A DNA stretch of 64,000 nucleotides. Origin: Chrysoporthe austroafricana. Taxonomy: Eukaryota > Ascomycota > Sordariomycetes > Diaporthales > Cryphonectriaceae. Shown here piece after piece: positions 35,407 through 49,700 of this stretch. A program made the translations under genes and the position numbers. Every line of letters starts with the position of its first letter. The stretch's first letter is position 1. The stretch covers positions 3,844,001 through 3,908,000 of the forward strand of contig JYIP02000003.1 of assembly GCA_001051155.2 (NCBI GenBank). The letters run 5' to 3'. The notes beneath the pieces were generated by a model, which worked only from the letters and a program-made list of their open reading frames with translations, ran no database searches and was not told the DNA's origin.

Positions 35407-36300
35407 CATACTAAGATTATGTATCTGATGTTGAGGTAAATATTTAAGTTGGCGTGAAAGTAGAACCACTAGACTCATCGTAATTCTCTGTCATTGAAAA
35501 TATTCGAGATGCATATAATAGATGGATTCGCAGTTCAGATTACGTGTCATAGACCTCAAGGGTCTAGGCATATCTCGTAAGTGCACCCCCTAGATATATA
35601 GGGGAGCATTTCTTAGTCATTGTTTTTTATGAACCTCTGATATTAGGACCTTCTCCAATTGATCAGCCCCAGTGGGATGAATTTTTGGTAGAATAGTTGC
35701 CACTGCTATAGCGAAGAATATGTCCATCAAACAGGTTGAATAGTCTCAAACTCCCAAGTTTGTGGGGGCAGGTGACAAGCCTCTGCCCCTCCCCCCCTCC
35801 GAACTCCTTACCCAAGCTTGAGATCACTCACTACTACTCTGATCGCAAGGACCTACCTCACACACCAAAGACATTATGTAGCAGGGAATTAGACTGCAGA
35901 CAGAGTGGATGCAGATTTTGTCCAGGGTGAAAAGTTTCTTGATGAATGTCTTCTAGAAGTCTATCCATTAATCCCAGGATCACTAGAAGCCACGGCAACT
36001 TATAAATTTCATTCTTCAAGCTGCCTCCTGAACTCCACCGGTACCATCATTCCCACATCATCCGGTAGTCAGTGGGCTAGATCTCTCAATTTCTCTTATG
36101 CTCGCCTAATGAAGCAGCTCTGCTTCTTTTGTACGTACTTGATATGGCTGTGTTTTGTTCAAGTGCATAGAAACCTTTCGGGCCTCTCTTAAGTACATAG
36201 TTGTTGGCTGGGCTTAACCACGTACGTGATAACTGGGTTCGATTTGCTGTCTGTTGTTGTGTCTGTCTAGAAGGGAAGAGGGAAAGAAAGCCGTGGGCAA

Positions 36301-36386
36301 CAGCCAGAGCATGGAAATGGCTTTGCCCTGGCGCACGGGCCATATCCTGGCCCGTGCCCATATGCCAGAGTGAAAGGCTCTGGCTG
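36301..36386. repeat. Nested inverted repeat
   Basis: Outer arms CAGCCAGAGC (36301-36310) and GCTCTGGCTG (36377-36386) are perfect reverse complements. Inside them, GCACGGGCCA (36333-36342) and TGGCCCGTGC (36348-36357) form a perfect 10-bp stem with a 5-nt loop. Could be a transcribed hairpin, a protein-binding site or the relic of a small transposon; no flanking duplication found. Confidence 0.6.
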
Positions 36387-37258
36387 TCCCATACTGGCTA
36401 TCCCACAATAGTAGTACATGATACGCAAGCAAGTATGGTAGACGGTCAATGGTGCCTGATCCTGCATGTGAGAGTTGTCTCACATACCCGATCCTCCCTG
36501 TGACGCCTGTTCAAGAGAGCGAATAATTATTCCCAGGCCCATGGACCACTTAGTGTGGGAAAGCCGGATATAAGGCTGGCGGCCGGATAAGATGCCGGTT
36601 GCAAGAGTATAAAAAGGAGCATTCTGTGCTTGCTTGTATGCTAGGTCTTTTGTCTTACACAACCACAATTCACCCTCTGGACTAGAGGACAAAGCTCCCT
36701 CGCCACACTTAGTCGGTCGCCCTGCTGCGAAACCATCATTGTCTTGACTTTCGAGGGATAAATTCAAGGGGTCTTGAAACACGCGTAAGCTCAGTAACAG
36801 ACCTCCTTTCTACTACTTCGGCCCAGCAGCACTGAATTTCTAATATGTACCTACCTATGTACTGTGTAGGTCACCTCTATGAAAACGTCCTTACATCCCT
36901 GACGGCCTGAGCCCGGGATGTGGGGCGAACCCACCAGGCCACCACGTGGCGGTCAGCATCCCCTGTCAAGACGAAGGTCACGTGGTTGACAAATCTGATG
37001 ACATGCCTCAGAGCTTGCTGGTACTCGCCTAGATAGGCTCGCAGCTAGGAGTTTATTCGCCTCGTTCCTGATAGCACAAATGCAACTGGTATGTACCATA
37101 GCATGATATGCTCTCGATGTTTAGGGTCCTTTATCATACACAATCGCTTAAAACCTACTACTCCTTAGCTAAGCTACCAGTGCATAAGCCGCCGTGGCTC
37201 TCATTGGATGAGGTAGGTAGTAAGACGTTGTTTTCCGCCAGGAATAAGGCACGCACAG

Positions 37259-37315
37259 ATTGCGATGGTGCAACGCAATCAGTTTGCAAACTGATGGATT
37301 CATATGCGTATGAAT
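37259..37315. repeat. Three adjacent palindromes
   Basis: ATTGCG...CGCAAT (37259-37279), a perfect 18-bp palindrome ATCAGTTTGCAAACTGAT (37278-37295), and a near-perfect ATTCATATGCGTATGAAT (37298-37315) lie side by side. Directly visible; purpose unknown. Confidence 0.6.
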
Positions 37316-40300
37316 GGCTCATGAGGCGCCGTAGAGCGTGTCTTTTCCGAGGCTGATAAGCTTTCCCGTGAGGCCATGCCGTGTGCCTCTCAGCACCATG
37401 TGCCACTAGTCTGTTTCACAAATCATTAGCTGGTTCGTGGCTGGTCCCTAGGGGCTTTTGAGCTTTATAGCAGCTAGGCTTGCCCAGAATACCGAATTGG
37501 GGTACTAGATCCCCTAACGAGTCACCTTGCTTCGCCTGTAATTAAGTCAACTATTACTAGAAATCTCTTAATTTTAAAAAGTTTCTATGTGGCCTCGACT
37601 ACACATGCGATCTAGTCGGCTACTTGGGTTTGATGATTGTCGGTGTTATTGGCTCGTCAGGTGTCTAATATAAAAGTGCATGATATAACTTAGCACTAAT
37701 GTATGATCTTCCCGTCAACGAAGGGAGCGAGTGATCTCTCAGCTCAGAGGTGAAAACAATAATAAGCACTAGTGCAATTAGCATATGCGAATGGTGAAGA
37801 AATCAATAATGATGACTCTTTTGCAGCTTGAAAGAGGAGGGAAAAGGAAATTCTGCAAGTCCAATAAGAGAGGCCTGAATAAGGAGTAGACTGAACAAGG
37901 AGCATCTTCACTTTCGATGAAAGCCCGAGACTGATGTTCTCTGATGACGCCCCCTTCTACAATGACTGCCTCCCATATCACTGTAAGCATTCACTCTAGC
38001 ATAATAAATGCTGCCCTACGACCTGGACAACTGTTTCGGAGTAACAATGTGCAAGAACAATGATAATTTGTCGTAGACAATTTACCCTCCTAAGTGTTAA
38101 GTAGATATCCTAGTCCTGATGTATCAAGCACGATGTCTATCTCACCTCCATGAAAACTCATATTCATCACATCTCTTCCTGGCCTATAGACCACTGATAT
38201 ATTCTACCAAGATCGTATGATATTCTCTTCTTCCTGTTTCATCATATCGGCTTTCACTGACGTCCTCTGTTAAGGGTTTCGTGGTAGGATGTTTGGTATA
38301 AACCTTGATCAAAGACCCGCACCTGCATTTTGATCTCTGCGTGTGCCTCGCCGCTTGATCTAAGAGCCTTTTATCTCTTCGGGAATGTAGAAGACCACCC
38401 TGTTGTCTTGTAAAAGCGCTGTCAGAATATCTGGATTGGGCGTTGGCAAAGAAGACGGCTTAGCGTGCAGCTTTGCCGACCCCTAGATGCTGAAAGGATA
38501 ATACTGCTGCTTTGTATCAACCTGTCATGTTCCAAATCGGTAGTTGCTCATACATCGCGACTTACGAAGTCATCCCTGTCCTTTTTGACAAAATGTAATC
38601 AATTAAATATGAGAAGTAATGTCAGCCTGAGGATCTAGTCTTGGTTGAAGATCGAGTGAGCGTAAGACCGGATGAAGCAGCTCTTAGGATTGATGTTGAC
38701 TCATTACATACGCCAAACTTGCGAGATATCGAACGTTAAAGGCGAAAGGAACTCAAAAAGACAACATCAATTTGAATATCTGGCGTCCAGGAGAACCCGA
38801 TTACCGGAGTCCTCTAGAATACATTGTATATTGTCGTGGGTGTAAACGTATCAGTATAACCTTCGTAAAATTGGCGTCCTCATTCATGTACTCGCCTTGG
38901 TTTTCCGAAATAGACATGTAAAATACAATGTTAACTTTAGGGGAAACCCTTGCATACAGGTTTAGCCATCCTTTTCGAGGATATTAGGCACCCCTGCTGA
39001 GTTGTAGAGCAGCATATGGCTGATACTTAGGCACGATTAACCTTCAATGCCCCTATTAAGCTCCAGAACGGATGGCACGGCAGTTGCTGGATTCTCTTTC
39101 TTCATACTTTGAATCAGACTATTCAGGGGGTGCAATAGATTGTTGATGTAGTTTACAATGTCAAAAGTAGAGAGCCATTCAGTTGATAAATATGAATGGG
39201 AAGGCCGTTCTCATTCACTTGCACCCGATCAGAGGAAAGTCTCAATAATCTCAACAACTGGACTGAGATCTGTATTTGGGCAAAATGCTTAGAGAACTAG
39301 CAATGTACTATGTAGCTCACTCGCGTGCTTGAACAAACCAGGTGGGATGTACGGCGGAGCAAATATCATCTTTAAATACTTATCTGGCCAGCATGAAGGG
39401 TGCTCGAACGCTACCCGATATTCTTAGTGGTTGCGGAGACTGTAGAAATTAAGTATCGAATGAGGCCCTATGTTGCAATTTGCGAGCTCATAGTGCCTCA
39501 AGGCAGCATTGAAGCTGAGGTACTACAGAGCTCCAATGCATGGTCCGACATGTATTCCGTGGTCGTAGAACCTTCAGTAACTAGGTAATATTCTAATGCG
39601 CATTGACATGCATCCGACCAACCGTTCACTGTTGTGCCAAAGCTGCCGATCTTAGCGCCCAATCGAAAGTCGAGTCACAGTCTCTTCCATTCGCCCTCTC
39701 TCAATTATTTGAGAGGGAGGAAGTTGAGGTGAAAAAGACTATGACAATTAGGCGTATGTCTGGTGACCTGTGCAAGTCTCGAGGTGCGAAGGCAATCCAG
39801 ACTCTGATATACTCAGGAAATCGTCGATAGTTTCGACTGCGTCAGACTATTTCATGACATCTTGTAAGGAAACAGCTCGATGGCCAATTCTTGACGCTGG
39901 CATCTCTGCGTTCGTGATCGAGCCACTTACTATGAACAAGACGGCGGGAACGGTGTGGGGACCTCCTTTAACATCGTACTCATCTCCTTTTTCATCACAA
40001 CAAACAGATTCGTGGGGTCAAAGCGCAGACATTGACAATGAGCTCTGTTCCCGAATCAGACATAGTCTCTTCTAGGATGTGCCGGATCATTGGGCTTCTT
40101 TCAGACGAGGCTTTTCAAGAGCTCCTGCAAATAGGAAAACGTTTTAAGAATGATGTAACTGACGGTGAAGAATAGCCTTGCTTGCACAGTAAGCCTGGTC
40201 GTCAGAAATGGAAGAAGCGTTTGCTTCCCACATCCACGGCCTTATGCTCGCTAGCAATTCATGCACAGTCTCACCTTCTCCCTCCCACACGTCGAACGAA

Positions 40301-43300
40301 AAGGATATAAAATTCCCCAGCAAAATAATCTTAGGCGAATCATGAGCCTGGATCAGTCACTCTTCCTTGACCTACTTCCTCGATGCATCGGGGCCAAGTG
40401 ACTACTCTAATGCATAGTGCCCCGTCTGACTTTTTCTTTGTAGAGATTAGTTATGTGACAGGGGCACTCTCAGATTTTCGCACAAGCAAAAGCTCAATCT
40501 CAATCTTGATGCTGTAGGTGCCTGTGGCATTTATACCTTGAACAGAATATGAAGCCATCGCTTTGACAGCGTTCTACCCGTTAGCTTCATCTTCGGATTC
40601 CGATCTGGCTCCAGTAATCTCCGTTATCAAGCGCGCGTTCCAGTCCTACTACTGGGAAAATCCCACTCAGTAAACCCGTAGTGCTCGTGCGTTGTTAGTA
40701 AGTAGCTTTCCAAGGCTGTAGCCATTTCTGAACCGCAGCCCCTGCCTCGCAGTGGAGGGTGGTGCCTCGAACTCTTCGGGTTCGTAATGATTCATGATCA
40801 ACAGGTCCTCTATCTATCAACAAGTGGGGATTTAGCCGAGGGACCCTGTTGTGGTCGATCGGCACGTCCACCGATGTTGCATTGCCTTGCTTCGATGTTG
40901 AGACTGCGACGTGATCTGCAGCTAAATATTAGGGAATGGGAAACAGGGAGACCAGATTACGACTGATCGCCCCGTGGTTAGGTGCTATAGGCATGGTACG
41001 CTCGGTTGATCGGAGATTACGACTGCTATCGATGGGATCAACTACTTAGAGCCGCATTTGTGGATCTCAGAGTAGCATCCATCTGGTCTCGGGTCTCGGC
41101 CGGGCCGGGCTGCCCTTGCTATGCCACGCCAAATTCGCCATGTAGATCCCCAATGCCGTCAATGACGAATACTGTAGATCCAGTATGGGCAACGCTGCAT
41201 GTGCTAGACCGCTTCAGCTGTCAGGGTAGATCAGGTGGATTGTGCGGGAAAAGAAGACAGGAGGGAAGAGAGCTTTGCCAATGATCACTTATCACTTGTC
41301 GAAATCTAGCTAGGGCAGATATAGTCTGCAGCGCACGGACCATACGCTGATCCTTGCTCATCTTACCTACATAGTACTTGCAGATAGCCGGCCAAAAACT
41401 TGCAGCAAATCCCAAGCCCCTTTGACTCGCATGTACTTGCGCCCCATTGAACAAGATACCTGTGAGGGCTACCAGTCAGAGAATTCCTAGTAACAGTGTC
41501 GATCACAGGGCATCCAGGGATTTGCACGTAGATCAATCGGATCTCTTTTTTGTTTTTTCCCTTCAATTGTCGGGAATCTGGATCTCCGCCACAGTGGACC
41601 AACGTCACAAGCTGCAAAACGAAAAACATCTCAGTTCAACTATCGTTCAGCTTTTCATTCCAGGGATAGTTAGAATGCATTGTTAAATCGCCCTCAAGTC
41701 CCGAGTCGTCTTGTTCTAGGCTTCTGTGCTCTCAGCTCTACCCCTATTCGGGATCTTGAAGCTATAGATAAAGGGACAGGGGGGCAAGAAAAAGCTAGGG
41801 TTCAAGGTTCAAGGCAGAGGGACACGTGTGCTCCATGTGCGGCTGAAGTGCAAAGCAGAGTTTTGCTTATGTACCTCGGTGACCAGACCTTGGGGCGCTT
41901 CTTTCGCCTCCTATAAAGGAGGCAGGGAAAAGACACAATGTCAGATGCATAAAACAAAGAAGAATTGTGCACCTAAAAACCCCTCTGTTTTGCTCCTTGA
42001 TTTAACTGAACAAGATGGGAGTAAGATCCGATGCAAGAAGTAATCCAGCCAATGTAGAGTTTAAATGGAGGACTCCAGTTAGAATGGAACCCAAGTTGAT
42101 CTGAAGTGGAAGTAGGGCTCATGGTAATCTTGGGCAGCGAGGCAGCCCCAGAAACCCGAACAGCGAAAACACCACCCTTCATACTCGACACGCCCGCGGG
42201 TGCTGTCCTGGCTGGTGAGTTTCCACGTTCGCTCGGGCGATCCGGTACTGGAAAGATTTCCAGATCCTCGCAGGGTTATCTGACGCGATGCAACGCGAAT
42301 TCTTGTTGGATCGCCTCTCGCTGCAGTTGTCGCTGGATTCAACGTGCTACTTATTCTGGTCGGTTCGTCACATCGCGAAAGAAGCCCACCTTCCCGCAGC
42401 CAACCTGCCAGCCCGCCGATCTCACGAGCTCGGGCTGGGCGATGGCATTCGCAACCTGCGTCGGGGTCGCGCCAACGCCCTTGCGCGACGATGTTGCCGT
42501 ACTGAGTACATGCGTATTCCCAGATCGGGCGGTGGGTGGAGGAGGGTCACATCCAACAAATCCGAGCGGCTGTAACCCACCGTACCCCCTGGCAGTACCT
42601 TGGCAGACTTCATCGGCCCTTCTTGACTTAGGCTTATCGTCGTTTGAATTCTCGGATCCATTTTTACCTTCACGCAAATCCCACAAAACTCTGCAGAACC
42701 CCATCGGGTCCAGCCCCACGGATACTAGAAGGTGCAGAATTCTCGGGTTGTTGACGTGGGCATCCCTTTTACAATAAGAGGCACTAGGGCTAGCGCAACG
42801 TGGGAGGACATTGTCAGGACTGTCCCGCGGGGCGGGGATGGTCCAGGCCCATCAGACTAGGTATACTCCGCAAGGGTCTGAATCAGGCTGACAACAAAGA
42901 TCTAATAGGTCAGCACGTGGCCGGCTGGCCAAGCACGGCCAGGCCCGTTATCTAGGCGCGAGGATGATGCCTGTCGACCGCGATGGATCGGTGCGACTCG
43001 AGATGAACCCGACGGAGACTTCATGTCAAATCTACGAGCTGTAGCGTCCGAGGCAACCCATGTCGAGGCAGCAACGCGTGTGGACCTATCCCTGCCTCTG
43101 TCATAATCCCTACTGTGGGTAAGAGAGCCGCAACGAGGGTCCAGGGCGCTTCTCACGACACTATAGCAGCTGAAGAGACGCCCCCGACCCGTTGTGGCGC
43201 GCGATATCAGGTACTACTCTGGTACTGTCGTACGTTCTGTGGGTCACCTTGGGCTGTTCTGGCTCGTCCGGCACGCCTGCTTGGGGAATCGCTACTTGCT

Positions 43301-43782
43301 ATGGAAAGGAGCGACCACCGCCGGCGACTCCACCGGTACTTGTTCAGCTACGAGCTAGCAGGTGGTCGACGAGCCGCATTGACCGCAGGCCATGGGGCTG
43401 GGTATACTCAACCGGGGTGCCCTTTCTCCAGCACGATGCGATTCTGAGGGTACCATAGTGCCGGGGCCGATCGAGAAGACGATTTTGCACGCCCAGGGAT
43501 TCTAGACCGGAGGATGGGCTCGTGCAAGCAGTTCAGCTGCCGCTCAACATGGCGAATTTCGTGATGGCGAGCGCCTAGTCCCGACGAGGAGCGGACTCGA
43601 CCGGATGCCCCAGAGGCTTTCAAATACCTCCACGGCTCCGCCATGGGGTCCCCATCTTTCGTCTCGTAGCCCAGGTTGCCTCTCCTGTCTTCCTCGTCTC
43701 GCCCTGTGTGTGAAGGTCCCTCAAGTCTTGACCATCTTCCTTCGGCATCTGGGAGGACCGCTTGGCTGTAGAGCTACCCAGC

Positions 43783-46700
43783 ATGGACAGCTTGCCTCGC
43801 GTGATCCTGGCTGTCACCTGGTGGCTCGCCAGGACGACACAAGCCTACCCATACGATGCTACTGAGGTCGACTACAACCTCAACCTGGTCGCGGGGACGC
43901 GCACCGTACTCGACTACTGGGGCGAGTGGGAGAACCATACCTTCAACCCCTCCCCGGACAACTGGCGCATGCCTACGTACACCGTTTCCCTGGATCGTTT
44001 CGCCGACGGAGATCCATCCAACAACGAGGCAAACGGAACCCATTTCGAATATGATTGGATGAGCGACCAGTTCAGATTTGGCGGAGATATCAGGGGCTTG
44101 CTGAACGATCTGGACTATATCCAGGGGATGGGCATCAAGACGATCTATCTCATGGGGAGTCTGTTTTTGAATATGCCCTGGGCTGCAGACAGCTTCAGTC
44201 CTTTGGATCTCACCATCATTGACCACCACCACGGCCGTATCGACGAGTGGAGGGAGCTCATCACTGCCATCCATGACCGGGACATGTATATTCTGCTAGA
44301 CAACACCATGGGAACGTAAGTAAATGGGCTTCCACGGACTGCCTCTGAAGGTGTTGCTGATCAGCCCAACAGCCTCGGAGATCTCCTCGGCTTTCAGGGA
44401 TCTATGAACAAGACGGCAGCCTTCGAGTGGGGTGAATACGACTATGCGTGGAAGAACGACCGTCGCTACGTCGACTTCGAGCCCGGCAACGATGTGGTAG
44501 ACTGCACGTACCCACGCATGTGGGATTATGGCGGTGCCCAGATCACGGTGAACCAGACCACCTGCCGCGACAGCGAGTTCGACTCGTACGGCGATCTCCA
44601 AAACATCGGTGCCGTAGCCGTGTACAAGAACCAGCTGGCCAAGTACGGCTCGGTCCAGGACCGGCTGAGAGAATGGCGCACCGACGTGCGCGACAAGATC
44701 AAGCACTTGTCCTGCATGCAGATTGCCATGCTCGACATTGACGGCTTTCGAATGGACAAGGCTCTACAGACGACTGTGGACTCGATGGCCGACTTTTCCG
44801 AATACCAGAGGGGCAAGTATTCACTTCTCCTTCTGTTCCTTTGGAACCTTACCTTGTCGCCTGACAAAGAATTCAAAGATCTCATTTGTTCAGGCCCTGT
44901 AACACGGTGCTAACTGATCCTAGAATGTGCGAGGAAGTACGGCAAGAAAAACTTCATAGTCATCGGCGAGGTCGTCGGCACGGATCAGCAGCAGGCGGTG
45001 TACATCGGCCGAGGCAAGGAGCCGCATATGTACGGCGGTAACCTTACGGCGGCCATTACAACGACGAATGCGACAGCTGATGACGATGTTTACATCCGCG
45101 ACACTGGTCTCTCTGCACTGGATGCTGCTGCATTTGCGTATACTATCTACGGTGCTCTAACGAGAGTCCTCGGGTAAGCACTATCTCTAAAACTTCTCCC
45201 ACAGGGCGGAGCGAATAAGCGCAGGGATCACCGCTAATACTCTCAACAGTCTCTCCGGTGACATAGGTGTCGAAGGAACGGATTTCGTCCAGTTCTGGAC
45301 CAACCTGGTTCTGTCGAACGATTTCCTCAATTCCAACACCGGCCTCTTCGACCCCCGGCACATGATGGGCACCACAACCCAGGATGTCTTCCGGTGGCCA
45401 GCCATACAGAACGGCACCCAGAGACAGCTGCTGGGCCAGTTCATCACCTACCTCATTCTTCCTGGGTCTCCAATGCTGTACTGGGGTGAGGAGCAGAGTC
45501 TGTATATCGTCGACTCGACCGCGAGCAACTACATCTAGTAAGTCTCACTACTACAAACAAACAAACAAACAAACCAAGAAAACATATTCTCCTTGATTTC
45601 CCCTAACTGAGGCAGCTTGTCGTTCTAACTGATGAACAGTGGCCGACAGCCTATGAGCAGCAGCCGCGCGTGGCAGCTGCATGGTTGTTACAAGCTGGGA
45701 GACGACACATACACCGGCCAGCCGCTACTGTCTGGACCGGCGGCGACGGGTTGTGGGGATGACAGCGTCAGTCTAGACCACAAAGACCCGTCGCATCCCG
45801 CAAGAAACGTCCTGAAGCGGTCTTTTGAGCTGCGGCGACAGTACCCCGTGCTGAACGACGGGTGGGGTTTGCAAGCGCTGTCCAACCAAACCAACAATAC
45901 TTACCTGAACGGTAGCGGAGACATCCCCACGCCTTTCGGTATGTGGAGTGTGTACCGTTCCGAAGCCTCAGTAGCACAGAATCTCAGCTCTAGCGGGGGC
46001 CAGGGTGACCAGGGCGTCTGGCTGGTGTACTCTAACATGAATGTCACCAAGGACTTCAGCTTCGACTGCCAGAGCGAGACTGGTGCCCTGGTTGCCCCGT
46101 TCGTTCCTGGTACAAAGGTGACGAACCTGTTCTATCCATACGACGAACATGTCATCGAGGACACCGCAAGCACCGTTATTATCAATGGTACAACACACAC
46201 GGGCGGCTGTCTCTCCAAGCTCACTCTAGACCCCTGGGGATACAAGGCCTTCGTCCCTAGCGATTTCTATTCCGCCCCGGCGCCTTCTCTCACAAAGATC
46301 GTCCCGTCTCATGACGAGAGGATCCTGTCGACCGTGGACATCGGGGAACGGCAAACATTGCCTATCGAGATCCACTTCTCCCAGCAGATGGACTGCGATG
46401 CCGTCTTGGCCGCATTGTCTGTGAATTCCACGACCCTTGATGGTGTTATAGCGCAAATCAACAACGACAGCGTCACCTGCAGCACCCTCACCATACCGGA
46501 CACAACCATATACTCAGGCCAGCCTGCTGGGCTGTGGAAGTTCGCCGCAACCCTCGAGGATGTCGGCCATGGTATTCACACCCTGACCGTCACTAATGCC
46601 ACATCCGTCAACGGAACGTACACCAACGCTGTCGACCGTTTCATGTTCCGTCTCGGCGCCGTGGACAACCCTATTGTCTTCCCCTCGACCGGCAATTACT

Positions 46701-49700
46701 CGACCCAGCTCCTCCACCGCAACGACACCACGGATGGGCTTTACATCACCCAACGCGCATCAGGAGCCGAAAAGTTCCGGTACTCGTTGACGTACGGCTC
46801 CAGCTGGAGTAGCTGGATCGACTACACAAATGACAGTGTCACCACCCGGCTCCAGGGCCAGGCATGGTCCGGCACTGCGAAGCAAGCATGGGCCGATGAC
46901 CATGTCATGGTGCAGTACTGGTCTCGTATGGCCGGCAGCGCGACGCATATGCAGCACGGCGACCTGTCCTCCGGTAGGTCGCACCGCTGGCCGCACGCCT
47001 GGGTACTCGGCGAGTGGAACACGTGGGGCTACGACGTCGGGATACACAGTGCCATGCACCTCGCTTCGTCGTGGGTGGACAGCAACGATACGGTCTGGGC
47101 GTTCGACATGGCCGCCGAGTGGCCCACCAAGACTCAGATCAATGTTTGGGGTATAAACCCGGATGGCGAGCCCGACAAGACGATGCAATACGGAGATGTC
47201 GATGAGGACAGTGTGCTCGACTGGCTGCCGCCGAACACGCTGGCGACCAACGTGATCAGCCTCGATGAAGGCCCGGGAATGCCGCACATTGGCTGGCGAA
47301 TCGAGGTCAATGATGGCTCATACAGGTACAAGCTGGTTCCGGCTGGCAACGCTTGGCACCAGCTTGCTCTGTCATTCTTGCTGGCGTTCGTACCGCTGCT
47401 CACCGCTGGCCTGGCTGTCTGGGCGTATTTCCGCGCGTACTATAAGATCAGAATGAACCAGATCGGTACCGCCGACATTGGCGGCTTCTGGGGCCGGACC
47501 AGGATCGCGCTGCTCGATTCCGTTGCCCCATTCCGCAAGCCCATGCCCGATGACAAGGGGAAGGCTATAGAAGCCATGGCCTTGTCTGAGAATCGCCGAA
47601 CTACCTTGATCGCAACCATGGAATACGAGATTGACGATTGGAACATCAAGATCAAGATCGGCGGTCTCGGCAAGATGGCATCGCTCATGGGAAGTGAGGC
47701 TCTCGCCCACCAGAACCTGATCTGGGTCATCCCCTGCGTCGGTGGAATCGACTACCCCGTCGATACCCCCGCGGAGCCGATGATTGTCACCATCAACAAG
47801 CAGCAATACATCGTCTCCGTGCAGTACCATGTCTTACGCAACATCACCTTCGTCCTGCTCGACGCGCCCGTCTTCCGGGAGCGAACTAAGGCCGACCCGT
47901 ACCCGCCTCGTATGGACGATATCGAGTCAGCGATTTACTATAGTGCATGGAATGCTTGCATCGCTGAGACCATAAAGCGGTTCCCAGTCGATCTGTACTA
48001 TATTAACGATTACCACGGCACGTTGGCTCCGCTGTATCTGCTGCCTCGCACAATCCCGGTGTCCTTGGCCTTGCACAACGCTGAGTTCCAGGGCATGTGG
48101 GCCCTCCGCAACAAGACCGAGATGGCCGAAGTGTGTGATGTGTTCAACCTCCCGAAGGAGACGATAAAGCGGTTTGCTCAATTTGACAAGGTGTTCAACA
48201 TGTTGTACGCGGGTGCCAGCTACCTCCGTCAGTTCCAGGGCGGGTTTGGTGCCGTTGGCGTCTCGAAGAAGTATGGTACGAGAGCGTATAAGCGGTATCC
48301 TATCTTCTGGGGTCTTTCGGAGATTGGCTCTCTGCCAAATCCAGATCCAGACGACATGGCCGCGTTAGACACAGCAACGGAAAAGGAAAAAGGCCAGGAC
48401 GTCGTAATCGACGAGGAGGCTGAGAGGCAGAGAGGAGCTCTGAGAGAGCAGGCGCAACAGTGGGCTGGACTGGACGTCAACCCCAATGCCGAGCTCTTCG
48501 TCTTCGTCGGCCGCTGGTCCCTCCAGAAAGGTGTCGACCTTATTGCAGACGTTTTCCCCGGCATCATGGACAAGAACAAGGACGTACAGCTCATCTGCAT
48601 CGGCCCCACGATCGACAACCACGGCAGGTTCGCTGCCCTCAAGCTGGAGAAGATGATGCAACGGTACCCCGGGCGCGTCTATTCCAAGCCTGAGTTCACG
48701 CCCATCCCGTCTTTTGTCCATAGCGGAGCAGAGTTCGCACTCATGCCATCGCGTGATGAGCCGTTCGGCCTGGTCGCCGTCGAGTTCGGCCGCAAAGGCG
48801 CACTCGGCGTTGGGTCCCGTGTGGGTGGCCTCGGCTCCATGCCCGGATGGTGGTTCACGATCGAGTCAATGGAGACGAAGCATCTGCTGCGGCAGTTCAA
48901 GTCAGCCATCAAGTCCGCACTCGCGTCGTCCCAGGAGACGAGGCGGATCATGCGAGCACGATCCCTGCTGCAGCGCTTTCCCGTGATGCAGTGGGTGCAC
49001 GACCTCGAGGTGCTGCAGAGCCAGTCCATCAAGGCTCACAGCAGCATCAAAAAGGGTTTCAAACTCAACAACCTGCTGATGCCGGGTGCCTCTGGCACGT
49101 CAACGCCGATCCCACCTCCACCGCCTGTTTCTACCCTGCCCAACACTGCCCTGCCCTCGCCTACCAACTCAGCTCCTGCCACAGCCGCACCGTCCATAGT
49201 GGCCAGTCACGCCGACAGCGTTGCTGGCAGCAGGGCATCGAGTCCCGCACCGGGTCCCGCGCCGGTTCGCTCGGACTCGTTCGGCGCCCACAGCAGACAC
49301 GTCCCGTACTACATCTCGATGACCACGGAATCGGAACCCGGATCAGGAGCCTTGACCCCCGCCTCGATGATTTCGCCCGCAACACCCCGGTTTGCGTCCG
49401 GCTTCCCCCGCGTGAAGTCATCAACCACCATGGGTAACCTTCTGGCTTCAAGGCTGGGTGCCCTTGCAGAGTTTGAGCGGACGCACTCGCAGGCTGATCT
49501 TCCACCTAACGTGTCGGAGTGGTCCAACGACGGCAATAGCGAACACTATAGCAGCCACTATAGCGGCCACGGCGGCCATGATGAAAACGGCGATCCTTAC
49601 TGGCACTCCTTCTTCAATGCCTACCCGGCCAACAACCCATCCGTGCTCTCGCTTGACACAGTCGTGGGCGAGCGCAAGGATTTCGAGTTGCAGAAAGTGG

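Larger units (their letters stand above)
35407..43782. other. Gene-poor 8.4 kb region
   Basis: No gene supported. GC content looks lower than in the flanking genes up to about 42 kb, then rises near 42.1-43.7 kb (upstream of ags1). ORFs are short and without domains. Near 38970-39180 on the minus strand, NSLIQSMKKENPATAVPSVL and MLLYNSAGVPNILE resemble the start of a short-chain dehydrogenase, interrupted by stops, but this is weak. Two palindromic structures are listed separately. No long terminal repeats, transposase motif, tRNA or rRNA was seen. The right part must contain the ags1 promoter. Confidence 0.5.

Noticed and set aside
38970..39180. Short-chain dehydrogenase-like trace on the minus strand
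   Set aside because: Only two short similar segments separated by stops; not enough to call a pseudogene with confidence.
42106..42777. 223-codon plus-strand ORF upstream of ags1
   Set aside because: Frames on both strands are open here; no recognisable motif and low-complexity Ser/Pro/Cys content.
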